Positions 25,277 through 37,015 of a stretch of 64,000 bases of DNA are shown in pieces. The translations under genes and the position numbers were made by a program. The DNA is from Inia geoffrensis. Taxonomy: Eukaryota; Chordata; Mammalia; Artiodactyla; Iniidae. The DNA is taken from positions 31,937,523-32,001,522 of the forward strand of contig CM070918.1 in assembly GCA_036417435.1 (NCBI GenBank). Reading direction: 5' to 3'. The notes beneath the pieces were generated by a model, which saw only the letters and a program-made list of their open reading frames with translations, was not told where the DNA came from and searched no databases. Each line of letters starts with the position of its first letter. The stretch's first letter is position 1.

Positions 25277-26175
25277 TACGAAAAGGCAGGGGCTATGTAC
25301 CAGAGGAAGGAACAAGATAAAACTCCAGAAAAACAACTAAATGAAGTGGAGATATGAAACCTGCCAGAAAAAGAATTCAGAATAATGATAGTGAAGATGA
25401 TCCAGGACCTCGGAGAAAGAATGGAGATAAAGATGGAGAAGATGCAAGAAATGTTTAACAAAGACCTACGAGAATTATAGAACAAACAAACAGATGAACA
25501 ATACAATAACTGAAATGAAAAATACACTAGAAAGAATCAATAGCAGAATAACTGAGGCAGAAGAATGGATAACTGACCTAGAAGACACAATGGTGGAATT
25601 CACTGCCACGGAACAGAAGAAAAAAGAATGACAAGAAATGAAGACAGCCTAAGAAACTTCTGGGACAACATTAAACGCAACAACATTCGCATTATAGGGG
25701 TCCCAGAAGGAAGAGAGAGAGAGAAAGGACCCGAGAAAATATCTGAAAAGATTATACTCAAACACTTCCCTAACATGGGAAAGGAAATAGCCACCCAAGT
25801 TCAGGAACTGCAGAGAGTCCCATATAGGATAAACCCGAGAAGAAACACGCCGAGACACATAGTAATCAAATGGCAAAAATTAAAGACAAAGAAAAATTAC
25901 TCAAAGCAGCAAGGGAAAAACGACAAATAACATACAAGGGAACTCCCATAAGGTTAACAGCTGATTTTTCAGCAGAAACTCTGTAAGCCAGAAGGCCATG
26001 GCATGACATATTTAAAGTGATGAAAGGTAAGAACCTACAACCAAGATTACTCTACCTGGCAAGGATCTCACTCAGATTAGATGGAGAAATCAAAAGCTTT
26101 ACAGACAAGCAAAAGCTAAGAGAATTCACCACCACGAAACCAGCTCTAAAACAAATGCTAAAGGAACTTCTCTGA
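25277..26175 (+). pseudogene. L1 ORF1 pseudogene
   Basis: In live L1s ORF1p is a trimeric RNA-binding protein with a coiled coil, an RRM and a C-terminal domain. The start codon expected here is ACG. Stops and frameshifts break the coiled-coil part. The best surviving frame, 25628-25930, covers the RRM core (DNIKRNNIRIIGVPEG; RVPYRINPRRNTPRHIVIK), then shifts frame at about 25870. The C-terminal domain continues in other frames (TADFSAETL, then a stop) and ends with LKQMLKELL and TGA at 26173-26175. Confidence 0.85.
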
Positions 26176-26229
26176 GTGGGAAACACAAGAGAAGAAAAGA
26201 ACCTAGAAAAACCCATAACAATTAAGACA

Positions 26230-29200
26230 ATGGCAAAAGAAACATACATATCGATAATTACCTTAAACGTGAATGGATTAAATGCTCCAACCAAAAGACA
26301 CAGGTTCGCTGAATGGATACAAAAACAAGACCCATATGTATGCTGTCTACAAGAGACCCACTTCAGACCTCGGGACACAAACAGACAGAAAGTGAGGGGA
26401 TGGAAAAAGATATTCCATGCAAGTGGAAATCAAAAGAAAGCTGGGGCTTCCCTGGTGGTGCAGTGGTTGAGAGTCTGCCTGCCGATGCAGGGGACACGGG
26501 TTTGTGCCCCGGTCCGGGAAGATCCCACATGCCGCGCAGCGGATGGGCCCATGAGCCATGGCCGCTGAGCCTGCACATCCAGAGCCTGTGCTCCGCAACA
26601 GGAGAGGCCACAACAGTGAGAGGCCCGCATACCGCAAAAAAAAGAAAAAAAAAAAAAAAAAAGAAAGAAAGAAAGCTGGAGTAGCAATACTCATATCAGA
26701 TAAAATAGACTTTAAAGTATGTTACAAGAGACAAGGAAGGACACTACATAATGATCAATATGATCAATGGATCAATACAAGAAGAAGATATAACAATTAT
26801 AAATATATATGCACCCAACATAGGAGCACCTCAATATATAAGACAACTGTTAACAGCTATAAAAGAGGAAATGGACAGTAACACAATAATAGTGGGGGTC
26901 TTTAACACCTCACTTACAACAATGGACAGATCATCCAAACAGAAAATTAATAAGGAAACACAACCTTTAAATGACACAATGGACCAGATAGATTTAACTG
27001 ATATTTATAGGACATTCCATCCAAAAACAGATTACACTTTCTTCTCAAGTGCACACGGAACATTCTCCAGGACAGACCACATCGTGGGTCACAAATCAAG
27101 CCTCAGTAAATTTAAGAAAACTGAAATCATATCAAGCATCTTTTCTGACCACAGTGCTATGAGATTAGAAATCAATTACAGGGAAAAAAATGTAAAAAAC
27201 ACAAACACATGGAGGCTAAACAATATGTTAGTAAATCACCAAGAGATCACTGAGGAAATCAAAAAATACCTAGAGACAGATGACAATGAAAACACGACAA
27301 TCCAAAACCTATGGGATGCAGCAAACGCAGTTCTAAGAGGGAAGCTTGGAGCAATACAAGCCTACCTCAAGAAACAAGAAAAATCTCAATTAAACAATCT
27401 AACCTTACACCTAAAGGAACTAGAGAAAGAAGAACAAACAAAACCCAAAGTTAGCAGAAGGAAAGAAATCATAAAGATTAGAGCAGAAATAAATGAAATA
27501 GAAACAAAGAAAACAATAGCAAAGATCAATAAAACTGAAAGCTGGTTCTTTGAGAAGATAAACAAAATTGATAAACTATTAGCCAGACTCAACAAGAAAG
27601 AGAGGAAGAGGACTCAAATCAAAATTAGAAATGAAAAGGAGAAGTTACAACAGACACCACAGAAATACAAAGCATCGGAAGAGACTACTACAGCAACTCT
27701 ATGTCAATAAAATGGACAACCTGGAAGAAATGGACAAATTCTTAGAGAAGTATAACCTTCCCAGACTGAACCAGGAAGAAACAGAAAATAGGAACAGACC
27801 AATCACAAGTAAAGAAATTGAAACTATGACTAAAAATCTTCCAACAAACCAAAGTCCAGGACCAGATGGCTTCACAAGTGAATTCTATCAAACATTTAGA
27901 GAAGAGCTAACACCCATCCTTCTCAAACTCTTCCAAAAAATTGCAGAGGAAGGAACATTCCCAACCTCATTCTATGAGGCCACCATCACCCTGATACCAA
28001 AACCAGACAAAGATCATTAAAAAAAAGGAAATTACAGACCATATCACTGATGAATACAGATGCAAAAATCCTCAACAAAATACGTGCAAACAGAATCCAA
28101 CAACACATTAAAAGGATCATACACCATGATCAAGTGTGATTTATCCCAGGGATGCAAGGATTCTTCAATATATGCAAATCAATATCATACACCATATTAA
28201 CGAACTGAAGAATAAAAACCATATGATCATCTCAATAGATGCAGAAAAAGCTTTTGATAAAATTCAGCACCCATTTATGATAAAAACTCTCCACAAAGTG
28301 GGCATAGAGGGAACCTACTTCCACATAATAAAGGCCATATACGACAAACCCACAGCAAACATCATTCTCAATGGTGAAAAACTGAAAGCATTTCGTCTAA
28401 GATCAGGAACAAGACAAGGATGTCCACTCTCGCCACTATTTTATTCAACAAAGTTTTAGCAGTCCTAGCCACGGCAATCAGAGAAGAAAAAGAAAGAAAA
28501 GGAATACAAATGGGAAAAGAAGAAGTAAAACTGTCACTGTTTGCAGAGAATATGATACTATACATAGAGAATCCTAAAGATGCCACCAGAAAACTACTAG
28601 AGCTAATCAATGAATTCGGTAAAGTTGCAGGATACAAAATTATTGCACAGAAATCTCTTGCATTCCTATACACTAATGATGAAAAATCTGAAAGAGAAAT
28701 TAAGGAAACACTCCCATTTACCACGTCAACAAAAAGAATAAAATACCTAGGAATAAACCTACGTAGGGAGACAAAAGACCTGTATGCAGAAAACTGGAAG
28801 ACACTGATGAAAGAAACTAGAGAGGATACAAAGAGATGGAGTGATATACCATGTTCTTAGATTGGAAGACTCAATACTGTGAAAATGACTATATTACCCA
28901 AAGCAATCTACAGATTCAATGCAATCCCTATCAAATTACCAATGGCATTTATTACAGAACCAGAACAAAAACTCTTAAAATTTGTGTGGAGACACAAAAG
29001 ACCCCGAATAGTCAAAGCAGTCTTGAGGGAAAAAAACGGAGCTGGAGGAATCAGACTCCCTGACTTCAAACTATGCTACAAAGCTGCAGTAATCAAGACA
29101 ATATAGTACTGGCACAAAAACAGAAATATAGATCAATGGAACAGGATAGAAAGCCCAGAGATAAACCCACGCACCTATGGTCAACTAATCAATGACAAAG

Positions 29201-30248
29201 GAGGCAAGGATATATAATGGAGAAAAGACAGTCTCTTCAAAAAGTGGTGGTGGGAAAACTGGACAGCTACATGTAAAAGAATGAAATTAGAACACTCCCT
29301 AACACCACACACAAAAATAAACTCAAGATGGATTAGACCTAAATGGAAGACTGGACACTATAAAACTCAGAGGAAAACATAGGAAGAACACTCTGACATA
29401 AATCACAGCAAGATCTTTTTTGATCCACCTCCTAGAGTAATGGAAATAAAAACAAACAAATGGGACCTAACGAAACTTCAAAGCTTTTGCAAAGCAAAGG
29501 AGATTACAAACAAGACGAAAAAACCACCCTCAGAATGGGAGAAAATATTTGCAAACCAATCAATGGACAATGGATTAACCTCCAAAATATATAAACAGCT
29601 CATGCAGCTCTATATTAAAAAAACAAACAAATCCAAAAATGGGCAGAAGACCTAAATAGACATTTCTCCAAAGAAGACACACAGATGGCCAAGAGACACA
29701 TGAAAAGCTGCTCAACATCACTAATCATTGGAGAAATGCAAATCAAAACTAAAATGAGGTATCACCTCACACCAGTTAGAATGGGCATCATCAGAAAATC
29801 AACAAACAACAAATGCTGGAGAGGGTGTGGAGAAAAGGGAACCCTCCTGCACTGTTGGTGGGAATGTAAATTGATATAGCTGCTATGGAGAACAGTATGG
29901 AAGTTCCTTAAAAAGCTAAAAATAACAATTACAATATGACCCAGCAATCCCACTACTGGGCATATACCCAGAGAAAATCATAATTCAAAAAGACACATGC
30001 ACCCCAATGTTCATTGCAGCACTATTTACAATAGCCACGTCACGGAAGCAACCGCAATGCCCATCGACAGACAAATGGATAAAGAAGATATGGTACATAT
30101 ATACAATGGAGTATTACTCAGCCATAAAAAGGAAAAAACTGGGTCATTTGTAGAGACGTCGATGGATTTACAGACTGTCATATGGAGTCAAGTACGTCAG
30201 AAAGAGAAAAGCAAATATCGTATATTAACGCATATACGTGGAACCTAG
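26230..30248 (+). pseudogene. L1 ORF2 pseudogene (endonuclease-reverse transcriptase)
   Basis: ORF2p normally has an APE-like endonuclease, a reverse transcriptase and a Cys-rich C-terminus, about 1275 residues. The start MAKETYISIITLNVNGLNAP is clear and the end RILTHIRGT precedes a stop at 30248. Lesions: a SINE after about codon 72; frameshift near 26720; frame switches near 27640-27710; stop at 28018; frameshifts near 28450 and 28860; TAG for a conserved Trp at 29104. In the endonuclease the conserved GDFN is GVFN (GTC at 26898-26900), while SDHS remains. In the RT the FADD box is FAEN (28540-28551). SPGPDGF and TRQGCPLSP are retained. All catalytic competence is lost. Confidence 0.93.
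26445..26667 (+). mobile_element. CHR-type cetacean SINE (copy 5) inside L1 ORF2
   Basis: Near-consensus copy with an A/G-rich tail. Duplicated target AAAGAAAGCTGG lies at 26433-26444 and 26668-26679, both within the L1 ORF2 sequence for QKKAG. It postdates the L1. Confidence 0.96.
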
Positions 30249-30485
30249 AAAAATGGTATAAATGAACCGGTTTGCAGGGCAGAAGTTGAGACACAGGTGT
30301 AGAGAACAAATGTATGGACACCAAGGGGAGAAAGCGGCAGGGGACTGATGGGGTGGTGGTGTGATGAACTGGGAGATTGGGATTGACATATATACACTAA
30401 CATGTATAAAATGGATAACTAATAAGAACCTGCTGTGTAAAAAAAAAATATCAAAAATTCAAATTAAAAAAAAAAACGGATCCAC

Positions 30486-31425
30486 ATTGAAACATGAGAT
30501 TAACACGATTTGCCATCCCTGACCAACCTTTAGCTAGAGATAATAAAGGAGAAGTTCAGAGGGGGAAATGAGTTTTCTGGTAGCACAAAAGAAGTAAGCA
30601 TCAGAGCCAAGGAGAATGAGGCAGAGAGGATTGGGAAAGGAAAATAAATTTAATTTATTGAGTATTTGTGCCATGTTAATTGAGGCATTGTGCTTGCTGC
30701 TTTGCACATATTATCTTAGAACACAACTCAGGCCTTGTGAGCGTACTGTATCAGTTACTCTCTTGATCGATGTCCTTTATGGACAACAGCACAGGTATAT
30801 AAGACACAGTACTAAGATGACAGCTCCAAGATGTGGCAGCTCTAAGATGTGGCAGTGGGCTGAGTGATGTTAACTAGGTCATGGGTGCAGCGTGATGAAA
30901 GCCACGACCTTGCTATCATTACCCCTATGCTCTAATCAAACATTTTCACCTTAGCATTATGACTTTGGACCTATGCCCAGAAAGCATGGCACTCTTAAAG
31001 GCAGCTGCCGTGCCTTATCAGGCGACAATCTCAGCTGTGTACTTAATATGTACAAGAACCAGTTTGCTTGGCACAGAAAAATACTTGCTCCAGAACCACA
31101 TGCTGTATTAGTGGGAAGCACTGTGCTTTCCCACCACAGCCAAGTGTTACCCTCTTTCACCAAGTTAAAATATGAGAAACTCAGGCCCTCCCCAACACAC
31201 ACACTACCACCATCACCACTGCTGACACTGGGCAAGATTATGGTAAAGACATAGGATGACATCTTTGCCAGTGAGGATGATGTTAAAGTTATCTAACTAT
31301 TAAGACACTATTTCACTGTTCCATAGAATTTAGTTAGCATTTGCCAAATCCTCTGGGATTTCAGAGAAAAAGATTTGGGGAAATACATTCAACAGCACAT
31401 ATTCAAAAACTACATTTTCATATAA
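30486..31425. other. Mostly unassigned; MIR-like scrap at 30640-30740
   Basis: 30650-30730 (ATTGAGTATTTGTGCCATG ... TTTGCACATATTATCTTAGA) resembles a minus-strand MIR. The rest holds no recognisable gene; opposite-strand frames at 30957-31262 and 30973-31254 lack domains. Confidence 0.45.
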
Positions 31426-31625
31426 TGCGGCGCCAACTTTGCAGTCTGACAGACATGGGTTTGTGCCCTGCCTCTGTCACTCAATTATGCGACCTTGGGC
31501 AAGTTACTTAACTTCTCTGAGCCTCAGTTTCTTCAACTGTAAAACTGAATGTGAATAATAATGAAATAGAAGATAAAATATCACCGTCCTTGGCACATAG
31601 TAAACTTTTAATAAATATTTAATGT
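31426..31625 (+). mobile_element. MIR SINE
   Basis: Clear plus-strand MIR: ATGCGACCTTGGGCAAGTTAC, TTAACTTCTCTGAGCCTCAG, TTTCTTCAACTGTAAAACTG, and the CTTGGCACATAGTAAACTTTTAAT end. Confidence 0.9.
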
Positions 31626-31684
31626 TATCAAATATTTTAATATTAATAATAATGTGAGTAATAATAATAATGATACCAACTAGG

Positions 31685-32208
31685 GTTCTTGGCCTTCCCC
31701 AATCAATACAAATTGACTATAGGCCAGACAAGGCTTTACTGAGGCCCCTGCTGCAGCAGGGGGGAGAGAGAACAAGTAACAGGTTCCCTTGCTCGCTCCC
31801 TGAGGCGTGGGGTGGGGGGGTAGGGAGGAGCTGGTTCCTTATATGGGGTGAGTGTAGGGTTGTATCCAGGGGTCTGGCCGGAGGCGCGGCTGGGGTGTTT
31901 TGCCCACCATTTGGTTGAGTGCAAGAGGCATGCACAGTATCCCTGCTTTTGCTCCTGACGCCCTGCTGTTGCTCCTGGCTCTTCAGAAGTTGCTCCTGGC
32001 TCTTCAGAAGTTGCAGCTGGGTTTTTTGGTCTTTTTTGTATCTTTTGTCCAGAATTTGCCCCAACTGCGCACGCACGCAGTGATCTTTAGTCCCTTATAG
32101 GTTTTGTATTTTGTTGCTCAGGGAGATGTTTGTCCAGGTGCAAGCACTGCAGCACAAGGTCCCAGATCCCAGCCTATCTCACTAATAGAGGATTACTATC
32201 TCTGCAGT
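31685..32208 (-). mobile_element. Probable LTR of an endogenous retrovirus (minus strand)
   Basis: Read on the minus strand it has LTR logic: a possible start TGTGGGGACTGCAGAG at the right edge, a TATAAGGAACCAG box near 31836-31850, and an AGTAAAGCC polyadenylation-like signal about 110 bp on (near 31733). A 21-bp unit (GCTCCTGGCTCTTCAGAAGTT) is tandemly duplicated at about 31972-32013. Composition differs from neighbours (GC-rich, CpGs at 31880 and 32065). No matching target duplication was found, so edges are approximate. Confidence 0.5.
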
Positions 32209-32870
32209 CCCCACAATCAACCTCACTGCTCTTTTAACCCATTCTCACTCTCTCCCAAATGAGACCCCTTACAGAGGGCTTTTGTTCATTCCATTTCCCA
32301 CCGAAAGGCCATCCCTTGTCCATCTATAATAAAGTTTCATCTTCAGAGTCAAGTTACATATCTTCTTCTGGGAAGCTCACTCTCACTACCTAAAAAACAT
32401 CCTTTGTCTCTGACCTTCTGAACTATGCACTTTGGCACTTCTTTCAGTCAACACTGAAAGAACACCTACACTGTACTAAGATCTTTTAATCACACTGCCT
32501 CATATTACATAGGATTGCATTTGGGTCTCTGCATTGGCTAGTCCCTCCATCTGCCATGTTTTCTTATTTCCCCAACAACGTCACATGATTTGATCCTCCC
32601 CATTTTACAAGTGTCAAATCAAATATTGCCTCTGCAGAACAGGTTTCATTGTTTTCTAGTCGCATCCTACCCCCACCAGATACTCTTCAATTTATTTTCT
32701 TCATTAGTTTACACAATTTCCATATCCCTCCCCTGCTGGAAGATAAAATCCATTAGAACGGGAATTTTGTCTCTTGTGTTCATCGCTGAACCCCAATACA
32801 AAGACAATTACCTAACACATAGTATGTACTCAATAAATATTTACTAGATGAATCAATAATTTTTCCTTTT
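32209..32870 (+). mobile_element. L2 LINE 3' region
   Basis: L2-like order, ending GAAGATAAAATCCATTAGAACGGG ... GAACCCCAATACAAAG ... CACATAGTATGTACTCAATA AATATTTAC, the classic L2 terminus. Two copies may be joined: similar openings occur at about 32240 and 32400. Confidence 0.65.
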
Positions 32871-33019
32871 TCCTCCAATAACATTAGAAGCATCAGGGCA
32901 ATATCTTCTACAGCAGATATTCCTTTCGTAATCACTTTATTGTGTCTGGGACAGTATTACTCAAGAGTTGAGTAAAATAACTGGCAATACACAAATTCAA
33001 CGGGAAATAATATTAGAGT
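32871..33019. other. Unassigned spacer
   Basis: Nothing recognised. Confidence 0.3.
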
Positions 33020-33165
33020 GTGTGTCCTCACATCCTCACTAGATTATAAGCTCCTTGGAGGTAAAAGTCATCTCTTTTTCATCCTGTGCTTCACGTAGTA
33101 CCTAGCAAGCACCATGAAATGCACATATATAATAAGAGCTTAGCTATGTCAAATGGAATTGAATA
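33020..33165 (+). mobile_element. L2 LINE 3' end
   Basis: CACTAGATTATAAGCTCCTTGG ... GTAGTACCTAGCAAGCACC matches the L2 3' terminus pattern. Confidence 0.6.
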
Positions 33166-33609
33166 GAATAGCACAAGCGTCTGCAGAAATGTTCAAACAC
33201 ACGCAAGAGGCAACAATAAAACTGCAAACTCATACCCGGTTCCTCTGCAGCACTGGCTCAGATCTTAGAAAAGCACTATCTATAATTAGGCATTTTGTTC
33301 TTTTTATATCAGAGGGATGAGAAAGGGGCTCTTACTTTCTGGGTGGCTGGGGAAGCAGAAAATAAACCACTGTCTGAAACAGAAATGAGGATGCTTCAAT
33401 TCTTTCTGTTTTATCACCAGAACCCTGATTAAATGTGCCAGTCTGCATTTCCTCATTCTTAAATGGACCCTCTTTCCAGTCTAAGCCCTGTAATACCTGA
33501 CCAAATATATCTCTTCCCACCGGAAGTCTGGGCTGATAAAAGATTAGACACATTTTGTGTCTAGGAAACATCATGTAGCTGCTGTGGCTAATGACCTTCT
33601 CATTAACTC
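33166..33609. other. Unassigned DNA
   Basis: No repeat recognised; the 80-codon minus frame at 33332-33574 lacks a domain. Confidence 0.4.
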
Positions 33610-33759
33610 ATATATTAATGAGGAAGGTAGTGGCTACCTTTCATTGAGTGCATATTACGTGGTCAATTATACGTTAAGTGAGTCACATGTGTTATTCTGT
33701 GTAGCCTTTATAAAAACCCTATGGCTAGGTATTACTATTACTGTTGCTGTCGTTTCCCT

Positions 33760-33882
33760 TTACTTTTTTTTTTGGCCACACTGTGCAGCTTGTGGGATCT
33801 TAGTTCCCCACCCAGGGACCGAACCTGTGCCCTCATCAATGAAAGTGCAGAGTTCTAACCACTGAACCGCCAAGGAATTCCC
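33760..33882 (-). mobile_element. Short tRNA-type SINE related to CHR/Bov-tA (minus strand)
   Basis: Poly(T), TTGTGGGATCTTAGTTCCCC, CAGGGACCGAACCTGTGCCC, CTAACCACTGAACCGCC and the reversed head GGAATTCCC. More diverged than the full-length CHR copies. Confidence 0.85.
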
Positions 33883-33889
33883 AATGTTT

Positions 33890-34125
33890 CCCCCCCCTTT
33901 TTTTTTTAAGCCAAACCTGGGAATGGTGAAATCTGAATATGGCCTGTAGTTTGGTCGACAGTATTGTATCAATGTCAACTTCCTGGTATTGATCATGTTG
34001 TTTCAAAGCTAAGATACTATCACCGGGCGAAGCTGGGTGAACAGTGCAAGTGAACTCTCTGAACTATTCTTACAACTTATGGGTCTAAAATTATATCAAA
34101 ATAAAAAAAATTTTTTAAATAAAGA
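33890..34125 (+). mobile_element. Old L1M 3' end
   Basis: 3'UTR order TGTCAACTTCCTGGTATTGATC, CCGGGCGAAGCTGGGTGAACAG, GAACTCTCTGAACTATTCTTACAAC, then an AAATTATATCAAAATAAAA tail. Inserted into the MIR. Confidence 0.75.
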
Positions 34126-34255
34126 AGAATCCTGAGACACAGGGCGATTAAATAGCTTGCCCAGATCACAAAGTTTGTATATGAAGAGATCAAGTGGAAC
34201 CCATTTTCTTCCAGTTCTAAAGCCCATGTCTTAACCACCAATTCCATGGCATATA

Positions 34256-34739
34256 GTCCATGTTCCTGGTTTCCCACCTGTTTTCCTTTCAGATAACATA
34301 AGCCCTTTAGCACCATGTTGTCCTCCTTACCTCAGCTACTGGGAAGCTCAGAGCTAGATGGTGCCAATCTGCAACATCTACTGTTATAACTGGAATATCT
34401 ACTTCATTCCTCTTAGGTTTATTTCCTTCCAGCATTTATCCACCATGGTCCTTCACAGATTCTTCTTTTCACTTTTTTTGTCTTCTGGTAAATTACTTAA
34501 ATCTTCTTGGAAAAGATTCCAGGTTATAAATAAAGTTAAGGCTCTTTCTCCTCAAAATTCAAGAATACTCTTACCCTCAATTTCCTGAACCTAGAGATCA
34601 TTTGGTACCACCCAGCCAGCATCCCACAGTCGAGACCCTGAAACTAGGGAGGCACTCAAGGCAAGAGATGAGATATAAAACAATGGCTTCAGGCTGCAAA
34701 AGGTGAGAGACCTTTCTTATCTGCACTTTATTTTCTGAA
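34256..34739. other. Unassigned DNA
   Basis: No gene or repeat recognised. Confidence 0.4.
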
Positions 34740-35400
34740 AATTAAATACTTGGCAGGGTTTTCCTTCAGCTAATTAGCATCCCTTCTTAACATTTTAAGT
34801 AACTGCTCATTTAGAGTAGTGAATGATTGCTCTGAGATTAGAGTATAGGGAAAATCTTTCTGTTGGGAATAATCCACTTATGCGGCTGTTTGTTTGAAGC
34901 AAAGATAAACAGAGATTTTTTTTTTTTTCCTTCTTGACATGCCAGGCATAAGAGAGAACAGAGTGATTAATGAAACTCTGCTTTTTGCCAATAAATTTCT
35001 GACTTCAGATACAAGCTCATAGCTGTTGAGTTTTCTGGGGACGTTTTTTCTTTTTTTTTTTTTTTTCTTTCTTTCTAACTCAGAGGAAAAAGAAAATGGC
35101 ACCACCCAGATTCTAGAGCCTGTTTAAATCTGTTACACTGTGAACTATTTTTGGTTTTTAAAATGGTTTAGGTAATTTTTCATTGGCTCTACTGGGAATG
35201 CCACTTTGTGCTCTGTTATTTATAATCTGCAGAAATTAATTATGCTGCTAATCAACAGCTTGCAAACAAATTATTACTCAAGGAGTTATTCAGTTATGAA
35301 AGCACAACTTCAGGGTTCTATGTAGACTCTTTCTGACAGCTCTTTTATTTTTTGCTTTTGTTTCTGAATTTTTCTGCTTCTAAGGTTCAGTGAAGGTCTG
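34740..35400. promoter_or_regulatory. Repeat-free AT-rich block, candidate conserved non-coding element
   Basis: No interspersed repeat is legible apart from T-rich tracts at 34918-34928 and 35045-35075. Contains homeodomain-type cores (CTAATTAGC at 34770, AAATTAATTATGC near 35235, GCTAATCAAC) and no coding frame. Regulatory role is inference only. Confidence 0.3.
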
Positions 35401-36129
35401 CTTGCAAGGGATGACAATTAGTCATGATCTCGGTAGCCTGGAACTGCGTCAGCTGCTCTACTTGGGGGAGGAAAAAGGCAGGAGGGTTGCACAGCTTGCT
35501 TAACGTGCACCCAGAAATTGATAGAAACATTCCTTACTGGAGTGGTGGCTCTTGTAACAACCACCACAAAGTTTCACATGCCCATTTTTGCACGTCCAAG
35601 ACTCTTACAAGAGTCCTGGAGACAATGCTGACATCAGACAAGGAGGAAGCCAGGAATGTAAACACATGCCATGTATGCTACCATTCTCCATCTCCATGCT
35701 CATGACAGACAACAATAATGGATCACATATCTACTTCAGTCTCTGAAAAATTTTCAGCACAGTCTTCCAGGTAGGCATTGGTAACTGTTGGTATCCCTGG
35801 CAGGAGGAAAGGGCTGGCCAAAGTGAGTGCTTTGATATTCCTAACTCATGTAAACAACTCTCCATTGCTAACCAGGCTGTGGGACTGGATAATGGGATGG
35901 AAGAAACCGTAGCTAGGAAACCTCTTTCTCCCTTGGCAAGACCTCAGAGGGGTACTCAGGACATAATCTGACTCTAACTGACCCCACCCTGCCCAGGAAG
36001 ACACCGAAGAACTGCTCATAGGCAAAGCCACAAATAGCCAGCTCTGCATGAAGGGCCATATTGGACAGTTCCTACACGGCAATGAGTCCATCACAAAAAG
36101 AAAAAAGAACACGGGCAGGGTTTGGTGTA
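35401..36129. other. Unassigned DNA
   Basis: Frames at 35424-35705 (+, 93 codons) and 35846-36112 (-, 88 codons) lack domains. Confidence 0.4.
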
Positions 36130-36275
36130 CCTGGTTCTGATTCTTTGTATTCGATTCAGTGGCTGTGAGATCCTTAGTGAGTCTCTTTCTCTCTAGTCCT
36201 TAGACTTTCATCTGCTAAATGAAGGTAGTGCACTCAGAGTCTCTGAGATCCTTCCAGCTCTGGCTGTCTAATGTT
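36130..36275 (+). mobile_element. MIR SINE (diverged)
   Basis: GTGAGATCCTTAGTGAGTCTC ... TAGACTTTCATCTGCTAAATGAAGG ... GATCCTTCCAGCTCTGGC follows plus-strand MIR order. Confidence 0.55.
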
Positions 36276-37015
36276 CCAATGCTGCCATCAGTGTCAGATG
36301 CACATGGAGCCTCCCAAAGTCAGGTCTACTCCAATTAGAAAAATGAAGATGCCAAGGGACTCACTAAACCATTCTCACACCCAGCCACGAGGGCAGAGCT
36401 GGGCTTCAGGATCAAACTGAAGAATGTTGAAGAAAATAATAGGAGAAAAACAACTGTTTTAAGTCACCATGTTGGCATTTGATGGCTGGCACACACCAAA
36501 CAACGTTTATCCCTAACTTCAAAGGAATCAAAACCACCTTGAGGCTCTGGAGACATTCAGGCCCCCAAGCTCCCCACATCATTTCAGCACTCCTAAGAAG
36601 CCCATCTCCCCCTGTCTTAACTCACCACCCCACCTCTCTCATATTCCAGACCCCAAGTCCATTTTCGGCACATGCAATCACTTTCTTTAAGCCCCTCTTC
36701 TTGAGACTAAGAAACAAGGACCCACGTTTATCTCATCAGAAAAGCCAAGCCACAGGCCCCAAGTTCTACAGCCCAGAAGTGGCAAAGCTTGGCCTTGACC
36801 CCATGACTTATAATTTATGATCGTCGATCCTGTACCACCTCCACACCACTGGGTTCCATGTCATGTCTTCGCTTAGCCATCAGCATCAGGAAACTGAGAA
36901 GTAAATCTCAGGCCAATCCAATGAGGCACCCATGAAGCTCCCTTCCTCAGATCCCCCTCCAAGCAGTATACCCTTTGTCTGAGAACCTTTCGGCCTTCGG
37001 GGGAGGCTAAATGCA
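36276..37015. other. Unassigned DNA
   Basis: The 113-codon plus frame at 36479-36820 is Pro/Ser-rich with no domain; no repeat recognised. Confidence 0.4.

Larger units (their letters stand above)
25191..30471 (+). mobile_element. 5'-truncated cetacean L1, about 5.06 kb without its SINE
   Basis: Starts within the 5'UTR/ORF1 boundary (GACCACAGGGCAGACAGCAG), runs through ORF1 (to 26175), a short intergenic spacer, ORF2 (26230-30248) and a 3'UTR ending in an A-rich tail. TSD AAAAA(T/C)GGATCCAC at 25178-25191 and 30472-30485, one mismatch. It carries a SINE at 26445-26667. Both ORFs are broken, including active-site changes, so it is not autonomous. Confidence 0.96.
33610..34255 (-). mobile_element. 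MIR SINE, split by later insertions
   Basis: First half at 33630-33757 (CATTGAGTGCATATTACGTGG ... CCCTATGGCTAGGTATTAC). Second half at 34128-34250 (CTGAGACACAGGGCGATTAAATAGCTTGCCC ... CCCATGTCTTAACCACC). Both are in minus-strand MIR order and are separated by a SINE and an L1M 3' end. Confidence 0.7.

Noticed and set aside
24952..25527. 191-codon minus frame as a gene
   Set aside because: It spans the SINE and the 5' end of the L1 in antisense.
26751..27710. 319-codon frame as an active endonuclease/RT gene
   Set aside because: It is one surviving frame of a dead L1 ORF2 with a GVFN active-site change and no proper N-terminus.
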